Below are positions 1 through 10,859 of a stretch of DNA of 64,000 nt, piece after piece. Source of the stretch: Bacteroidales bacterium. Its GTDB lineage: Bacteria; Bacteroidota; Bacteroidia; Bacteroidales; GCA-2748055. The stretch is from the NCBI GenBank assembly GCA_029931975.1, contig JAOZQY010000005.1, positions 1 to 64,000 of the forward strand, written 5' to 3'. Below the pieces are notes generated by a model that saw nothing but the letters and a program-made list of their open reading frames with translations, was not told the DNA's origin and searched no databases. The position numbers and the translations under genes were made by a program. Position 1 is the stretch's first letter. Each line of letters begins with the position of its first letter.

Positions 1-151
1 TATCAACAGTATTGGCTTGATTTATAGATAATTGCAAGTTTTCTTAGAGGCACTATATAAGTCTATTCGGATACTTGTGTTGACCTACTCCCAAATTTCC
101 AAGAAGCTTTGTTGTTTGAACTTTGTATTTAGCCTGTTATCTACTTAGAAA

Positions 152-379
152 TCAACCTTTAATGAAATATCTTACTCCAAGCCACAACTCATAAAGTCCA
201 AAAGCAATCAACCCAACAACCGATATCCGGGCAGCTATACGGGTTACTTTAGAACCTAGTTTACGCGCACTTGCGAAGATAAAAATGATACCTGAGAGGC
301 TAATGACCAAGGTTGTATAAAAAGCTGCCACTAAAACAACTCCATTAATCGGCGCCAGAATAATTATTGGGCCATCACT
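152..379 (-). pseudogene. C-terminal remnant of a polytopic membrane protein (LysE-type exporter-like), no start codon
   Basis: Minus-strand open frame SDGPIIILAPINGVVLVAAFYTTLVISLSGIIFIFASARKLGSKVTRIAARISVVGLIAFGLYELWLGVRYFIKG* with no ATG; overlaps the GH127 stop. LysE-like C-terminal pattern recalled from family knowledge. Confidence 0.35.
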
Positions 380-2474
380 TTACAATGTTTATAGTTGGGA
401 ATTCAGTAATTCGAAGCGTCGTACACCCATAAGGTATAAGTTCTATCTCATGAAGATGCAGGTTCTCATTTTTCAGATCTTTCGGGCTCCATGGTATAGA
501 TAAGGGGATACCTGTTATCTTTCGCCATCCCGGGGTAATCGCAGCTCTGGCCTTAATTGCAACAGGGGAATTTTTTATATTCCATGGATAAGCTGAATTG
601 TTATGGAGAGAAACGAATTTGAAGTTCTTCTCCAAATCCTGCAGATCGTCCTCAATCAGAGAATAATTCCATTGGCTCGCGGGGTAGACTTCATAATAAT
701 CCTTAAACTTATCCTTATTCTCAATGAATTTCCAGGATTCCTCTATTTTCAATGAATATACCAGTGGCCCTCTTTCAACTGCCACTGAGAAATCATGCCA
801 TCTGCTCGTTTTCAGTTTCATAGGCAACACCAATTCAAGCACATCACCATCAGACCATTTCCTGTCAAGAATTAAAATTTTGTTGCCCTGTTCCTCTGTG
901 AAATCATGCTTATTAGTGATCACTGTTGCTTGTTCACACCAGGCTGGTATTCGCAAATGCAGGGGAAAAGAGATATCCTGATCAGTTGTACAAGTAAACC
1001 GAATTGTATCGTTAAACGGATAGTTAGTCTCCTCTAAGAACCTCACGGTTATCCCATTGCCAACCTTTGCGGTCACTTCACTGGAAGAATAAACCAATGC
1101 TGCAAGACCATGATCAGCAGTAGCATACCACAAATTTTGAGTAAACTTCGGCCATCCCTGGTGCATATTGCATAAGCAACAGGGGTATCCTGAAACTGTT
1201 CCAAAGCAGCTTCCTGTATAATCATGTTCAACATCCTGATAGAAGTTATTCGGATTTCTTGAAATTTCGACCTGGTTTGCTGCCTGGAAATACTGTTTCA
1301 TCATATAATCATCCATTACCTGGGTTGGCAAAGCATTGAATGCTAATTTCTCCAAATGATCGGCGAACCCGATATCACTGGTAATTTTTAACATTGTTTC
1401 AAGAGAATACATCATTTCAACAACTGAGCAAAGTTCTATTCCCTGAGTTGGGTCTGTACCATGAAGGGGCTCGTCACCCCCAAACATACCCTGAGCTTGT
1501 CCATGATAGGTTTTCAAATCATAAAACGCTCTTTTTACAGCTTTTACAAGGGAACTATCCCTGTTTTGCTGAAAATAAACAAGCGGTTCCTTGATACCCT
1601 GTGCCACATTCACACAGTGAAATCCTCCGAAATGCTTGAGAGAAAGATTGTCCAGCTCATTCTCATCAAAAGGATATTTCTTTATTTCAAAACAGTGCCA
1701 GGGAGTTTCTGCGCTTTTAGTGACATCATCGTTTAAAAAGACTGTGCCCCATGGAAATGTTTGTTCATGAATGAGTTCCGCCAATTCCAATAGATAATCC
1801 TCACCTGTTATATTATAGAACCAGTAGACGATCATCAGATTATCTCCCCCCCGCCTGTTTCCCCAGAATGTCAGAAAATCAAGTGGTTCTTCCGGTAATT
1901 GTTTCAACTGGAACCGGAAGTATTTATCCATTAGAATTAGAACTCGCTGATCATTAGTGGCATTATAATATTGCTGCAATACTTTCAGCATTACCATTTT
2001 TGGCCACCAGTCCTGACGCTTTGTTCTTTGAACTCCAGGTATCTTTTCCACCTTCTTTTTGAAGGGTACCGGGCCAAAATAGCCATTTTCTTGCTGGTTA
2101 TTTAAGGACCAATCGACCCATTCCAGCGCTTTTGCTTTAAGTGTGTCATCATTCAGAATATAAGCCAGTGGCAGCAATCCGTCAATCCAGTATGGACCTC
2201 GTTCCCAGCCATCACCATCACCTCCCAGCCATCCGTTATTCTCTCCGACAACTTCGGGGTATATTTCATCAAGATGCCCTGTTAATCCATCCCGCATCAG
2301 GTTCAATTGATCCAACAACCACCCTTCCGGTTTTATCGCCCCAAGCGGAAGTTCCATGTATATGTTTTCCTTCAGGGGGGCACGGTTATTTTGATACAGT
2401 TGTTTAGATTCCTGTGAATAGAGAGAAACAGAAAAACAAAAACTTACTGAAATAACGACTAATCTGATCTTCAT
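375..2474 (-). CDS. Secreted GH127/DUF1680-type glycoside hydrolase (beta-L-arabinofuranosidase-like)
   Basis: 699 aa, signal peptide, DUF1680-like motifs (GWLLDQL, GRGDGWERGPYW-like, CCLCNMHQGWPKF). Confidence 0.8.
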   Translation of the reverse strand: MKIRLVVISVSFCFSVSLYSQESKQLYQNNRAPLKENIYMELPLGAIKPEGWLLDQLNLMRDGLTGHLDEIYPEVVGENNGWLGGDGDGWERGPYWIDGLLPLAYILNDDTLKAKALEWVDWSLNNQQENGYFGPVPFKKKVEKIPGVQRTKRQDWWPKMVMLKVLQQYYNATNDQRVLILMDKYFRFQLKQLPEEPLDFLTFWGNRRGGDNLMIVYWFYNITGEDYLLELAELIHEQTFPWGTVFLNDDVTKSAETPWHCFEIKKYPFDENELDNLSLKHFGGFHCVNVAQGIKEPLVYFQQNRDSSLVKAVKRAFYDLKTYHGQAQGMFGGDEPLHGTDPTQGIELCSVVEMMYSLETMLKITSDIGFADHLEKLAFNALPTQVMDDYMMKQYFQAANQVEISRNPNNFYQDVEHDYTGSCFGTVSGYPCCLCNMHQGWPKFTQNLWYATADHGLAALVYSSSEVTAKVGNGITVRFLEETNYPFNDTIRFTCTTDQDISFPLHLRIPAWCEQATVITNKHDFTEEQGNKILILDRKWSDGDVLELVLPMKLKTSRWHDFSVAVERGPLVYSLKIEESWKFIENKDKFKDYYEVYPASQWNYSLIEDDLQDLEKNFKFVSLHNNSAYPWNIKNSPVAIKARAAITPGWRKITGIPLSIPWSPKDLKNENLHLHEIELIPYGCTTLRITEFPTINIVK

Positions 2475-2494
2475 TTTTTTTGCATCAGTAAGTA

Positions 2495-4033
2495 TTAGTT
2501 TCCCGTAAACAGGTTGTCTGAAGAATACTCAGGATCGCAGGTAAGGTTTACATGCAATTTTCTGAGTCCCGCTTCATCACCAGGTGTAGGAATATGAGTC
2601 AGATGGACCTCACAGTTCCGCAATTCGGCCAGTTTTTCAATGGCCAGCTGTGCTGCTGGATTTGAGATGGCTGAGATCCCAAGCATAATCAGGGTTTCTT
2701 CCACGTCAAGGCTTAGCATTTTTCCGGTAAGAATTTCCTTCTTGAGAAAGGTAACTTTTTCAACCATGTTTGCCGGGAGAAGATACATATGATCCGGAAG
2801 TCCGGCCAGATGTTTGGAGGCATTCAGAATCAGGCTCGAAGCCGAATGCATCAGTTGGGAATTCTTACCGGTAATCAGGGTGCCGTCCTTCAGCTCGATG
2901 GCAGCCCCGCAGAATATTCCGTTGTTCCCGGTTCCCGATTCTCTGGCGTCCATGGCAGCCTGTCTGGAAGGCTGCACCACTCTCCTGTCCTCTATCCTGG
3001 CGTTGACCTTCTTCATAATCAATTCGGCCCTGTCAAGGGTATCCCTGTTCACCAGTCCCATGGTATATTCTACGGCACACCGGAAATACCTGCGGATGAT
3101 CTCCTGATGGGAAGCCTCAGTGATTACCGCATCATCCACTATGCCTGCACTTGCCCTGTTAACCCCCATGTCGGTGGGACTTTTATAAATGGATTCCTCC
3201 CCAGTTATCTTTTCTAGTATCCTTCTTAGCAAGGGGAAAGCTTCAACATCCCTGTTGTAGTTTACAGTTTTCTCATTATAAGCTTCCAGGTGATGATGAT
3301 CGATCTGTACAATGTCCTTCAGATCGACGGTGGCTGCTTCATAGGCGATATTCACCTTGTGTGAAAGTGGAAGGTTCCAGATGGGAAAAGTTTCAAATTT
3401 GGCATACCCGGCTTTCACACCCTGCTTGTATTCATGATACATATTATTAAGACAGGTAGCCAGTTTCCCACTGCCCGGTCCTGGTGCAGTCACAACCACG
3501 ATAGGTTTTTTTGTTTCTATATAAGGATTGGCTCCATATCCCTGATCACTGACAATCAGGTCCACATCCATGGGGTAACCCTTTGTGTATCCATGGGTAT
3601 ATACTTTGATACCATTTCTCTCAAGCTTGTTTTTAAAAGAGCTTGCCTGCGGCTGTTCATTATAACGTGTTATTACCACTGCCGTTATTTCCAGTCCCCA
3701 CTCCTTGAATTCATCAATAGTTCTTAATGTATCCGAATCATAAGTAATACCAAAGTCTGCCCGGATCTTCTTCTTTTCAATATCTCCTGCATGTACACAT
3801 AGTATGATATCGATTTTATCTTTCAATTCTTGAAGAAGTCGCATTTTTACATTCGGATCGAATCCGGGAAGCACCCTTGCAGCATGGTAATCGTACATGA
3901 TCTTCCCCCCAAATTCCAGATAAAGTTTTTCTTGAAAATAATCCACACGCTCAAGGATAGAAGTGGTTTGTTCTTTGATATAGGCTTCATTATCGAATCC
4001 TATTTTTTGAACATTTTCAGCATGATCATACAT
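2495..4033 (-). CDS. DUF1846 domain-containing protein
   Basis: 512 aa; full-length similarity by eye to the DUF1846 family (GFDNEAYIKEQT...ILERV..F..KLYLEFGGK). Confidence 0.8.
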   Translation of the reverse strand: MYDHAENVQKIGFDNEAYIKEQTTSILERVDYFQEKLYLEFGGKIMYDYHAARVLPGFDPNVKMRLLQELKDKIDIILCVHAGDIEKKKIRADFGITYDSDTLRTIDEFKEWGLEITAVVITRYNEQPQASSFKNKLERNGIKVYTHGYTKGYPMDVDLIVSDQGYGANPYIETKKPIVVVTAPGPGSGKLATCLNNMYHEYKQGVKAGYAKFETFPIWNLPLSHKVNIAYEAATVDLKDIVQIDHHHLEAYNEKTVNYNRDVEAFPLLRRILEKITGEESIYKSPTDMGVNRASAGIVDDAVITEASHQEIIRRYFRCAVEYTMGLVNRDTLDRAELIMKKVNARIEDRRVVQPSRQAAMDARESGTGNNGIFCGAAIELKDGTLITGKNSQLMHSASSLILNASKHLAGLPDHMYLLPANMVEKVTFLKKEILTGKMLSLDVEETLIMLGISAISNPAAQLAIEKLAELRNCEVHLTHIPTPGDEAGLRKLHVNLTCDPEYSSDNLFTGN

Positions 4034-4114
4034 TATTTGAAAGAATTAGAAAGGATTAGTTTTCAAGGTGAAATAGAGTTTCAATATAGGAAATATCCTG
4101 CTCAGTTCGCCTAT

Positions 4115-4816
4115 CTAGACAGGATCAGCCTGTTTTAATGCCGCAACGGCCAGCAACACACCAAGAACGATGCCCAGGAAGGCAGCAAACAGCACCCTGA
4201 ACCCCTCTGGCAAAAGGAAAGTGATGGTTTGAGCAGGGATCCAGAACAATGGGATAGTCCGCTTAAACACAAAGTTCCACTGCACATCCCAGTTGATCTC
4301 CTTAAAAATCCGAGCAAAACCTATGGGTCTGAAAAATCCCCGGAGTGTTCCACCATTCTCCAGAATATGAATATCCGTAATTTTATGGAAAGTCATCATC
4401 ACCGGCGCATAGAAAAGATTTAGCGCCGTTGAGATGCTGAATGAAACAACTACCTTCTTCCAACCCAGGTCCGAATGCAGGATACCTGCCGCATTTTCAA
4501 AGCCCACCTTCTCCAAAAAAACAGGGGTACCGTTTGAAAAAATAGCAAAGGCACCATAAATGGTCGTTCCAAGAAATCCCCAGACCAGAGCACGCGGAAG
4601 CAGTCCAAATCCCTTATAATGATAAAGGCCCGTCTTAATCCTGAGTCCAATCACTTCACCCAGAGTAGCCAGGAAGAAGAATTTGATAAAGCTCATCAGC
4701 AGGCCATGCTCCAGGTTGAACTGGTAGTAAGCATCAAATAAGCTTTCAATTAAAAAAAATGGCAGAAAGAATACGAGCACTCCAAATATAAAGAACAGAT
4801 CTTTTCGTGAATTCAT
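4115..4816 (-). CDS. Mpv17/PMP22-like integral membrane protein
   Basis: 233 aa polytopic; C-terminal FKRTIPLFWIPAQTITFLLPEGFRVLFAAFLGIVLGVLLA resembles the Mpv17/PMP22 signature. Confidence 0.6.
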   Translation of the reverse strand: MNSRKDLFFIFGVLVFFLPFFLIESLFDAYYQFNLEHGLLMSFIKFFFLATLGEVIGLRIKTGLYHYKGFGLLPRALVWGFLGTTIYGAFAIFSNGTPVFLEKVGFENAAGILHSDLGWKKVVVSFSISTALNLFYAPVMMTFHKITDIHILENGGTLRGFFRPIGFARIFKEINWDVQWNFVFKRTIPLFWIPAQTITFLLPEGFRVLFAAFLGIVLGVLLAVAALKQADPV

Positions 4817-5028
4817 TACTTCGTATTATAAAACCATTATACTTCAAAAAGGGATTAACATAAACCGATCCCTCCCGGAACACGCCATCCAGAAAATAAG
4901 ACTGAATTTCAATCAGCGCACTAAAGATAGCTTTTGCACTAGTTTTTCTTATCAATTTTCACTTATTTCACTACCGGATTCAGGTTAAGGCTCTATCCTG
5001 TTATATATTCCCTTATTCATACACATCC

Positions 5029-7239
5029 ATGCGCAAAATTTCTACTCTCATCCTATTATCCGCTCTGACAAGCCTGCTACATGCCCAGGTACACTGGGAA
5101 ACCATGGTAAAAGCCGATCACAACTGGAACTATTTCATTGGAGATTCCGAACCTGCATCTGGATGGTTTACCTCAGAATATAACGATGATTCCTGGCTGA
5201 CCTCCAGGGGCAGCTTTGGCTTTGGCGATGAAGATGACACCACAGACCTTTCCATCACCCATTCATTATATATCAGACATGCTTTTACCATAAGTGATGT
5301 ATCCCAGATTGACAGATTGCTACTGGACATTGACTATGATGATGCCTATGTGGCCTACCTGAACGGCACCATTATCTCCAGATCCTTCAATGTGGAGACC
5401 GATTTTCCGACCTATGACTACACTCCCACTATCGACCAGGAGGCCACTATGTATACCGGCGGGCAACCTTCCCGGGTATCGGTTCCAGAGAGTCTGCTCC
5501 TTGATGGCGAGAACGTCTTAGCCATACAGGGTATTAATGTGAATATAACCTCCAGTGATTTCTCTCTGGCTCCCTTTCTCCAGGTGAGGCTTGATGCAGC
5601 AGGCATTGTCTATAACCAGGTTCCCGACTGGTTCCGGGATCCGGACGCTCCACTTGAAAGTAATCTGCCCATCATTGTCATTTCGACGGAGAACGGTCAG
5701 AGCATACCAGATGAGCCAAAGATAACGGCCCATATGGGTATTGTTAATAATGAATCGGGCCTTAATCAATTTCCGGGCACCTTCAACGACTACGATGGAA
5801 AAATCGGGATTGAACTCAGGGGAGCAAGTTCGCAGGGTTATGCCAAAAAAGGATATGGACTGGAAACCCGCCTGGAGAATGGTGAAAACAACAATGTTTC
5901 CCTGCTGGGGATGCCCGTGGAAAATGATTGGGTTCTTCATGGACCCTACTCCGACAAGTCCCTGATCAGAAACATTCTGGCCTATCATTTTGCAGCTGAA
6001 ATGGGACAGTACGCCCCAAGGACCAGGCTATGCGAACTTTTGGTAAACAACAACTATTCCGGAGTCTATGTCTTAACTGAAAAAATCAAGAGAGATACCT
6101 TCCGTCTGGATATTGGAAAACTTACAGCAGATGAAGTATCGGGCCGGAATGTAACAGGCGGATATATCTTTAAACTGGACAAGGGCGAGGAGTGGGACGG
6201 GGGTCTTCCGTCAAATCACTGGGTTTCCCCCTATCCGGCCATTGATGGCAATGATATCAGGATTCTATATCACTATCCCAAACCAGAGGATATAGCCACA
6301 GAACAAAAAACGTATATTAAGAATTTCGTGAGCGGTTTTGAAGATGCCCTGGCAGGAGATCAGTTTTACGATCCCATATTGGGTTATAAACCCTATATCG
6401 ATGTGCAATCCTTTATCGATTTTTACCTGGTCAACGAGCTTGGAAAAAATGTTGATGGTTTCCGGATCAGCACTTTTTTACATAAAGATAAGGACAAACT
6501 GGACCACGTGAGTCCCATAAAGGCCGGACCCGTTTGGGATTTTAACTTTGGTTTTGGAAATGCCGATTATTATGATGCTTCCCTGGCATCGGGCTGGCAA
6601 AGCGAGTATAAGCTTCCCAATGATTACTGGTCAAATCCTTTTTGGTGGAAGAAGCTCAAAAAAGATCCGGAGTACTTCAACCGGATGGTGGATTCCTGGA
6701 AAGCATACAGAACTACTATTCTGTCCGATGTACGGGTCGAGGAGGTCATCGATTCGCTGACGACCTTGCTGGCCGACGCCCAGCAAAGGAATTTCGAGGC
6801 TTTTCCCGTGCTGGACCAGTATATCTGGGCGAATAATTATGTGGGAGGCAGCTATGAAAATGAGATTGCCTACCTGAAAAACTGGATCTTTGACCGGATG
6901 GACTGGATGGATCTCCACCTGGCTTCCTATAAGTATCCTGTCTCCAGTCCCCAGACTACCGGCTTAGACCAGATGGATGTGCAAATCTACCCCAATCCGC
7001 TGGAAGATCAGTTCAGCCTCTACCTGAATGTGGACCGAGCCTCTGAATTGGGTATTGAGATCCTCAATATACTTGGACAGCACATGTATCAGGCAAACTA
7101 TGATCTTTATGATGGAGCTCAAACACTCTATTTCGGAACCGAGGTGGTCAATGAGGCCATGAAAGAATCCGGAATCTACTTCATTAACCTGAGTATAGAC
7201 GGAAAATTCGTCGGAGCACGGAAAATCGTGAAACAGTAA
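5029..7239 (+). CDS. CotH-kinase family secreted protein with T9SS C-terminal sorting domain
   Basis: 736 aa; signal peptide, CotH core (IELRGASSQGYAKKGYGLETR...WVLHGPYSDKSLIRN), C-terminal VQIYPNPLEDQFSL... Por-secretion-like tail. Confidence 0.85.
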   Translation: MRKISTLILLSALTSLLHAQVHWETMVKADHNWNYFIGDSEPASGWFTSEYNDDSWLTSRGSFGFGDEDDTTDLSITHSLYIRHAFTISDVSQIDRLLLDIDYDDAYVAYLNGTIISRSFNVETDFPTYDYTPTIDQEATMYTGGQPSRVSVPESLLLDGENVLAIQGINVNITSSDFSLAPFLQVRLDAAGIVYNQVPDWFRDPDAPLESNLPIIVISTENGQSIPDEPKITAHMGIVNNESGLNQFPGTFNDYDGKIGIELRGASSQGYAKKGYGLETRLENGENNNVSLLGMPVENDWVLHGPYSDKSLIRNILAYHFAAEMGQYAPRTRLCELLVNNNYSGVYVLTEKIKRDTFRLDIGKLTADEVSGRNVTGGYIFKLDKGEEWDGGLPSNHWVSPYPAIDGNDIRILYHYPKPEDIATEQKTYIKNFVSGFEDALAGDQFYDPILGYKPYIDVQSFIDFYLVNELGKNVDGFRISTFLHKDKDKLDHVSPIKAGPVWDFNFGFGNADYYDASLASGWQSEYKLPNDYWSNPFWWKKLKKDPEYFNRMVDSWKAYRTTILSDVRVEEVIDSLTTLLADAQQRNFEAFPVLDQYIWANNYVGGSYENEIAYLKNWIFDRMDWMDLHLASYKYPVSSPQTTGLDQMDVQIYPNPLEDQFSLYLNVDRASELGIEILNILGQHMYQANYDLYDGAQTLYFGTEVVNEAMKESGIYFINLSIDGKFVGARKIVKQ

Positions 7240-7296
7240 TTCATCCATAAGAAACGGGAGTTCCAGGCTTACAACATTCCTGGAATCCATGAACAG

Positions 7297-9477
7297 ATGA
7301 GCAAGATTGAGCTACTCGCACCAGGTGGAGATGTGGATTCCATTAAGGCTGCCATTGCAGCAGGAGCAGATGCGGTCTACTGCGGGGTAACTAAATTCAA
7401 TGCCAGGAACCGGGCATCCAATATCTCTTTCAAGGACTTAAGCGGGGTGTTGCGATTGGCTCACAACCATGATTGCAAGGTCTTTCTGACCCTGAATATC
7501 CTCATAACAGAAAATGAGATTCCGGATCTCCTGCGCCTGCTCAACAAGCTTGTCAATACCAGTATCGATGGGATCATTGTCCAGGACCTTGGATTACTTT
7601 ATCTGCTCTCTGCATATTTCAAAGGTCTGGATCTTCATGCCTCCACCCAGCTCACCACCCACAATGAGGGTCAAATCAAATTCTTAAGCAAGCTGTCCGT
7701 CACCCGGGTGAATCTTTCGAGGGAGATAAATCTGGAGGAGATCAAAACCTTAAGCGCCAGCGCTCATGAAAACGGGCTCCTAATTGAGGTTTTTGTTCAT
7801 GGCTCCTACTGCATCTCCTTTTCGGGTCTCTGTTACATGAGCTCTGTGCAGGGAGGAAACTCCGGGAACCGCGGCAAATGCAGTCAGCCGTGCAGAGACC
7901 AATATGAATTGACTCCTGCAGGCAAGCGCTACCCGCTGAATCTGAAAGATAATTCTGCCTGGGCTGATTTGGAGGAGCTAAGTGAGGCAGGTGTAGACTC
8001 CATGAAGATTGAGGGAAGAATCAAGAAGTTTCACTATGTATATACGGTGGTGGAAGCCTACAGAAAGCAGCTTCAGCGTCTTAATGAGGGGATAAACCTG
8101 AGTACAGATAAGGGAAGCCTCAAAAAGACTTTTAACCGATCTTTCTCCAATGGATTCTTAAAGGGAGATATAAATAAGGATATGTTTGTTGACAATCCCC
8201 GGGATATTTCAGCGACCGATCTGGCTGAATTTACCGAGATCAGATCAAAGGTGAAAAGCATCATTGATCCCTTAAGTATCGCTAAGGTCCCTCTTACAAT
8301 CACCATATCGGGGCGAAGGGATGAAGCGCTCCATATTGCCATCAATACCTCCGATTCATCATTTGTAATCTCTTCAGAGAAATATCTAACAAGCAGTGGC
8401 AAATCGCCATTGAATGAGAATGAATTATTAAAAAGATTCAAAGCACTCAATGAGACGGAGTATTTCATTGAAAAGCTGGACATAAAAAACCTGTCCTCCG
8501 GTCTCCACCTCCCTTTCAGTGAACTAACCCTCCTTAAAAACAGGATCCTCTTCATTTTAAATGATTCCAGGGCACAAGTGGCCCCGGTGAAGCTTCCGGT
8601 CCTACTCAGATCGGATCAACGATCCACTCCCCCTGCCCTTTCGGTATTAATCTCCTCCGAGAAAGATCTTCACCTATGTGAAAAAACAGCTGTTCACATC
8701 TACTTTCAACTTCCCGATTCTCCTTCAAATAACCTGGCAGAGTGGATAGTCCTTTTTAAAAATAACAGCAGCCTAATTCCCTGGTTCCCCCCAGTTTTAA
8801 TCTCTAAGGAGTACCATGCTGCGGAGCAATTCCTGAAGGAGGTGCAACCCGAACAGATCGTAACAAACAATACGGGAATAGCCTTTAAGGCCAATGAAAT
8901 GGGGATCCCCTGGATTGCCGGTCCCTTTCTCAATATGACTAACTCTTATAGTCTCCTTGCCTTGAAAGAGAGTTCCAACTGTGCAGGAGCATTTATCTCA
9001 AATGAGCTCAGCCTCCGGCAGATCAGGGGAATCAAGAAACCTGAAAATTTCGATCTCTTCTTCAGCATCTACCATCCCATTGAGCTGATGACAAGCAGAC
9101 AGTGTCTGCTTCAGCAGGTAAGCGCATGTGAAAAAGAGCAGATAGATGAAACATGCATCCGAAGCTGTCAAAAATCCGCTTCCATACGCAATCTGAAACA
9201 GGAGACGCTCTTTATTGATAAAGGAGCCGGAAACTATTGCCGGATCTACAATGAAACAAATTACCTGAACACAGAAATTGTAGCGGATGTGCCAGATCTT
9301 TTCAGCAGATTTCTTATTGATCTGAGGGACATCAGGACCGAAACCAGGCTGGAGATGGATAAATCAAAATGCATTCAACTGTTCGCTTATCATCTTCAGG
9401 GAGATCCCCACGCAACATTACAACTCAGGGGGGCAATTCATCCCACAAATAACAAGCAGTATCAAACTGGAATCTGA
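7297..9477 (+). CDS. Peptidase U32 family protein (RlhA/TrhP-like)
   Basis: 726 aa; IELLAPGGDVDSIKAAIAAGADAVYCG and FVHGSYCISFSGLCYMSS...NRGKCSQPCR motifs. Confidence 0.88.
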   Translation: MSKIELLAPGGDVDSIKAAIAAGADAVYCGVTKFNARNRASNISFKDLSGVLRLAHNHDCKVFLTLNILITENEIPDLLRLLNKLVNTSIDGIIVQDLGLLYLLSAYFKGLDLHASTQLTTHNEGQIKFLSKLSVTRVNLSREINLEEIKTLSASAHENGLLIEVFVHGSYCISFSGLCYMSSVQGGNSGNRGKCSQPCRDQYELTPAGKRYPLNLKDNSAWADLEELSEAGVDSMKIEGRIKKFHYVYTVVEAYRKQLQRLNEGINLSTDKGSLKKTFNRSFSNGFLKGDINKDMFVDNPRDISATDLAEFTEIRSKVKSIIDPLSIAKVPLTITISGRRDEALHIAINTSDSSFVISSEKYLTSSGKSPLNENELLKRFKALNETEYFIEKLDIKNLSSGLHLPFSELTLLKNRILFILNDSRAQVAPVKLPVLLRSDQRSTPPALSVLISSEKDLHLCEKTAVHIYFQLPDSPSNNLAEWIVLFKNNSSLIPWFPPVLISKEYHAAEQFLKEVQPEQIVTNNTGIAFKANEMGIPWIAGPFLNMTNSYSLLALKESSNCAGAFISNELSLRQIRGIKKPENFDLFFSIYHPIELMTSRQCLLQQVSACEKEQIDETCIRSCQKSASIRNLKQETLFIDKGAGNYCRIYNETNYLNTEIVADVPDLFSRFLIDLRDIRTETRLEMDKSKCIQLFAYHLQGDPHATLQLRGAIHPTNNKQYQTGI

Positions 9478-9512
9478 TTCCTTTCAATTATTCGGCTGTA
9501 CTGCTGACAGAT

Positions 9513-10847
9513 CTACACTTCAATTTCCCAGCCTTTTTCGTAGGTTCTGCTCCACAATTTCATGGCGTCTGCATCCAGCATCTTACCTGAACTGTCAATG
9601 TCAAATCCCTTGTTGATACGATAGGCCACATTCGCATAATGCACCAAAGCCATACTGATTGATGCATCATTAATGGGGGCACGTAATTCTTCTTCCCCGC
9701 GAATGGTATTAAAGAAATTCTCCGCATGGATGGTTGTTGCTGAGCCTCCGCCTCCTAATGCTATGCCAGCTTCTTTTGATGCAGATTCAAAGTCTTTTAC
9801 CACTTTTCCGGCTCTGTCGTATACGATGTATTTATTCCTGTTCACAAACACACTTCCTTCGCTGCCATATATAATCGTACCCCGGTCATATCCATAAGTG
9901 TCATAGCCATTGCGGCTTCTTCCATCCCATGTTATCGACTTATTGTCATCGAATTTGAAGTTTGCTTCCATGGTATCGTACATCTCCCATCCATCGTCAA
10001 GGAACTGGCCTTTCGCAGCGTCCACTTCAACATGCTTAGGAAAATCAACCTGCAAAGCCCAGCGCGCAATGTCCATTTCGTGTGTGCCATTGTTGCCAGC
10101 CTCTGCCGTTCCATAATCCCATCCATACCAATGCCAGTTGTAATTCCAGGTTTCCGAAGTATATGCTCTTCGTGGCGCCGGTCCCTGGAACAGATCCCAA
10201 TCCAAACCACCGGGAACTTCAGATGGTTGCTGGTTGGGTACCCGACCACGTTTGTTGGTATAAAACGCTACGGCTTTATAGGGAATCCCAATTAATCCAC
10301 TATGTATTTCTTTTATTATCTCCATGCTATGGTATGATGAGCGCTGTTGATTTCCCATTTGTACCACACGGTCATATTTATCTGCAGCAGCTACAAGCAG
10401 CTCATTCTCACTCATGTTGTGACTACACGGCTTTTCTACATACACATGTTTACCTTCTTTCAAAGCCATAATTGAGCCTGGCGTATGCCAATGGTCGGGC
10501 GTGGCATTAAATATGGCATCAACCTGTTTGTCCTCCAATATTTTTCTGATATCATTCTCCAGCCTGGGTGCATAATCAATCAAATGAGAAAACTGTTGGG
10601 CTGCCTTTTCCCTTTGACTGGGCATGACATCGCATAGGTAAGCAAGGTTCACATTATTCAATTTCTTACTTATAGGCTCCGCATAACCACTTAGCCTGCG
10701 TCCCAAACCAATAACAGCTATATTAAGTCTGTCGTTTGCGCCAATAATTTGTTTGTAACTTTTTGCGGAAAGGGATGCACCGCCCAGCATCATCCCGGCT
10801 GTTCCAATTGTGGTTTTCCGTATGAAATCTCTTCTTGAACTTTTCAT
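9513..10847 (-). CDS. Gfo/Idh/MocA family oxidoreductase with TAT-type leader
   Basis: SSRRDFIRKTTIGTAGMMLGG leader; GLGRR Rossmann motif; ATPDHWH and EKPCSHN motifs. Confidence 0.88.
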   Translation of the reverse strand: MKSSRRDFIRKTTIGTAGMMLGGASLSAKSYKQIIGANDRLNIAVIGLGRRLSGYAEPISKKLNNVNLAYLCDVMPSQREKAAQQFSHLIDYAPRLENDIRKILEDKQVDAIFNATPDHWHTPGSIMALKEGKHVYVEKPCSHNMSENELLVAAADKYDRVVQMGNQQRSSYHSMEIIKEIHSGLIGIPYKAVAFYTNKRGRVPNQQPSEVPGGLDWDLFQGPAPRRAYTSETWNYNWHWYGWDYGTAEAGNNGTHEMDIARWALQVDFPKHVEVDAAKGQFLDDGWEMYDTMEANFKFDDNKSITWDGRSRNGYDTYGYDRGTIIYGSEGSVFVNRNKYIVYDRAGKVVKDFESASKEAGIALGGGGSATTIHAENFFNTIRGEEELRAPINDASISMALVHYANVAYRINKGFDIDSSGKMLDADAMKLWSRTYEKGWEIEV

Positions 10848-10859
10848 CTCTTTATTGTT

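Noticed and set aside
5029-7239. CotH as evidence of sporulation
   Set aside because: CotH-like kinases are widespread in non-spore-formers; the T9SS tail indicates a secreted Bacteroidota protein.
8073-8555. 160-aa ORF antisense to the U32 peptidase
   Set aside because: Shadow ORF.
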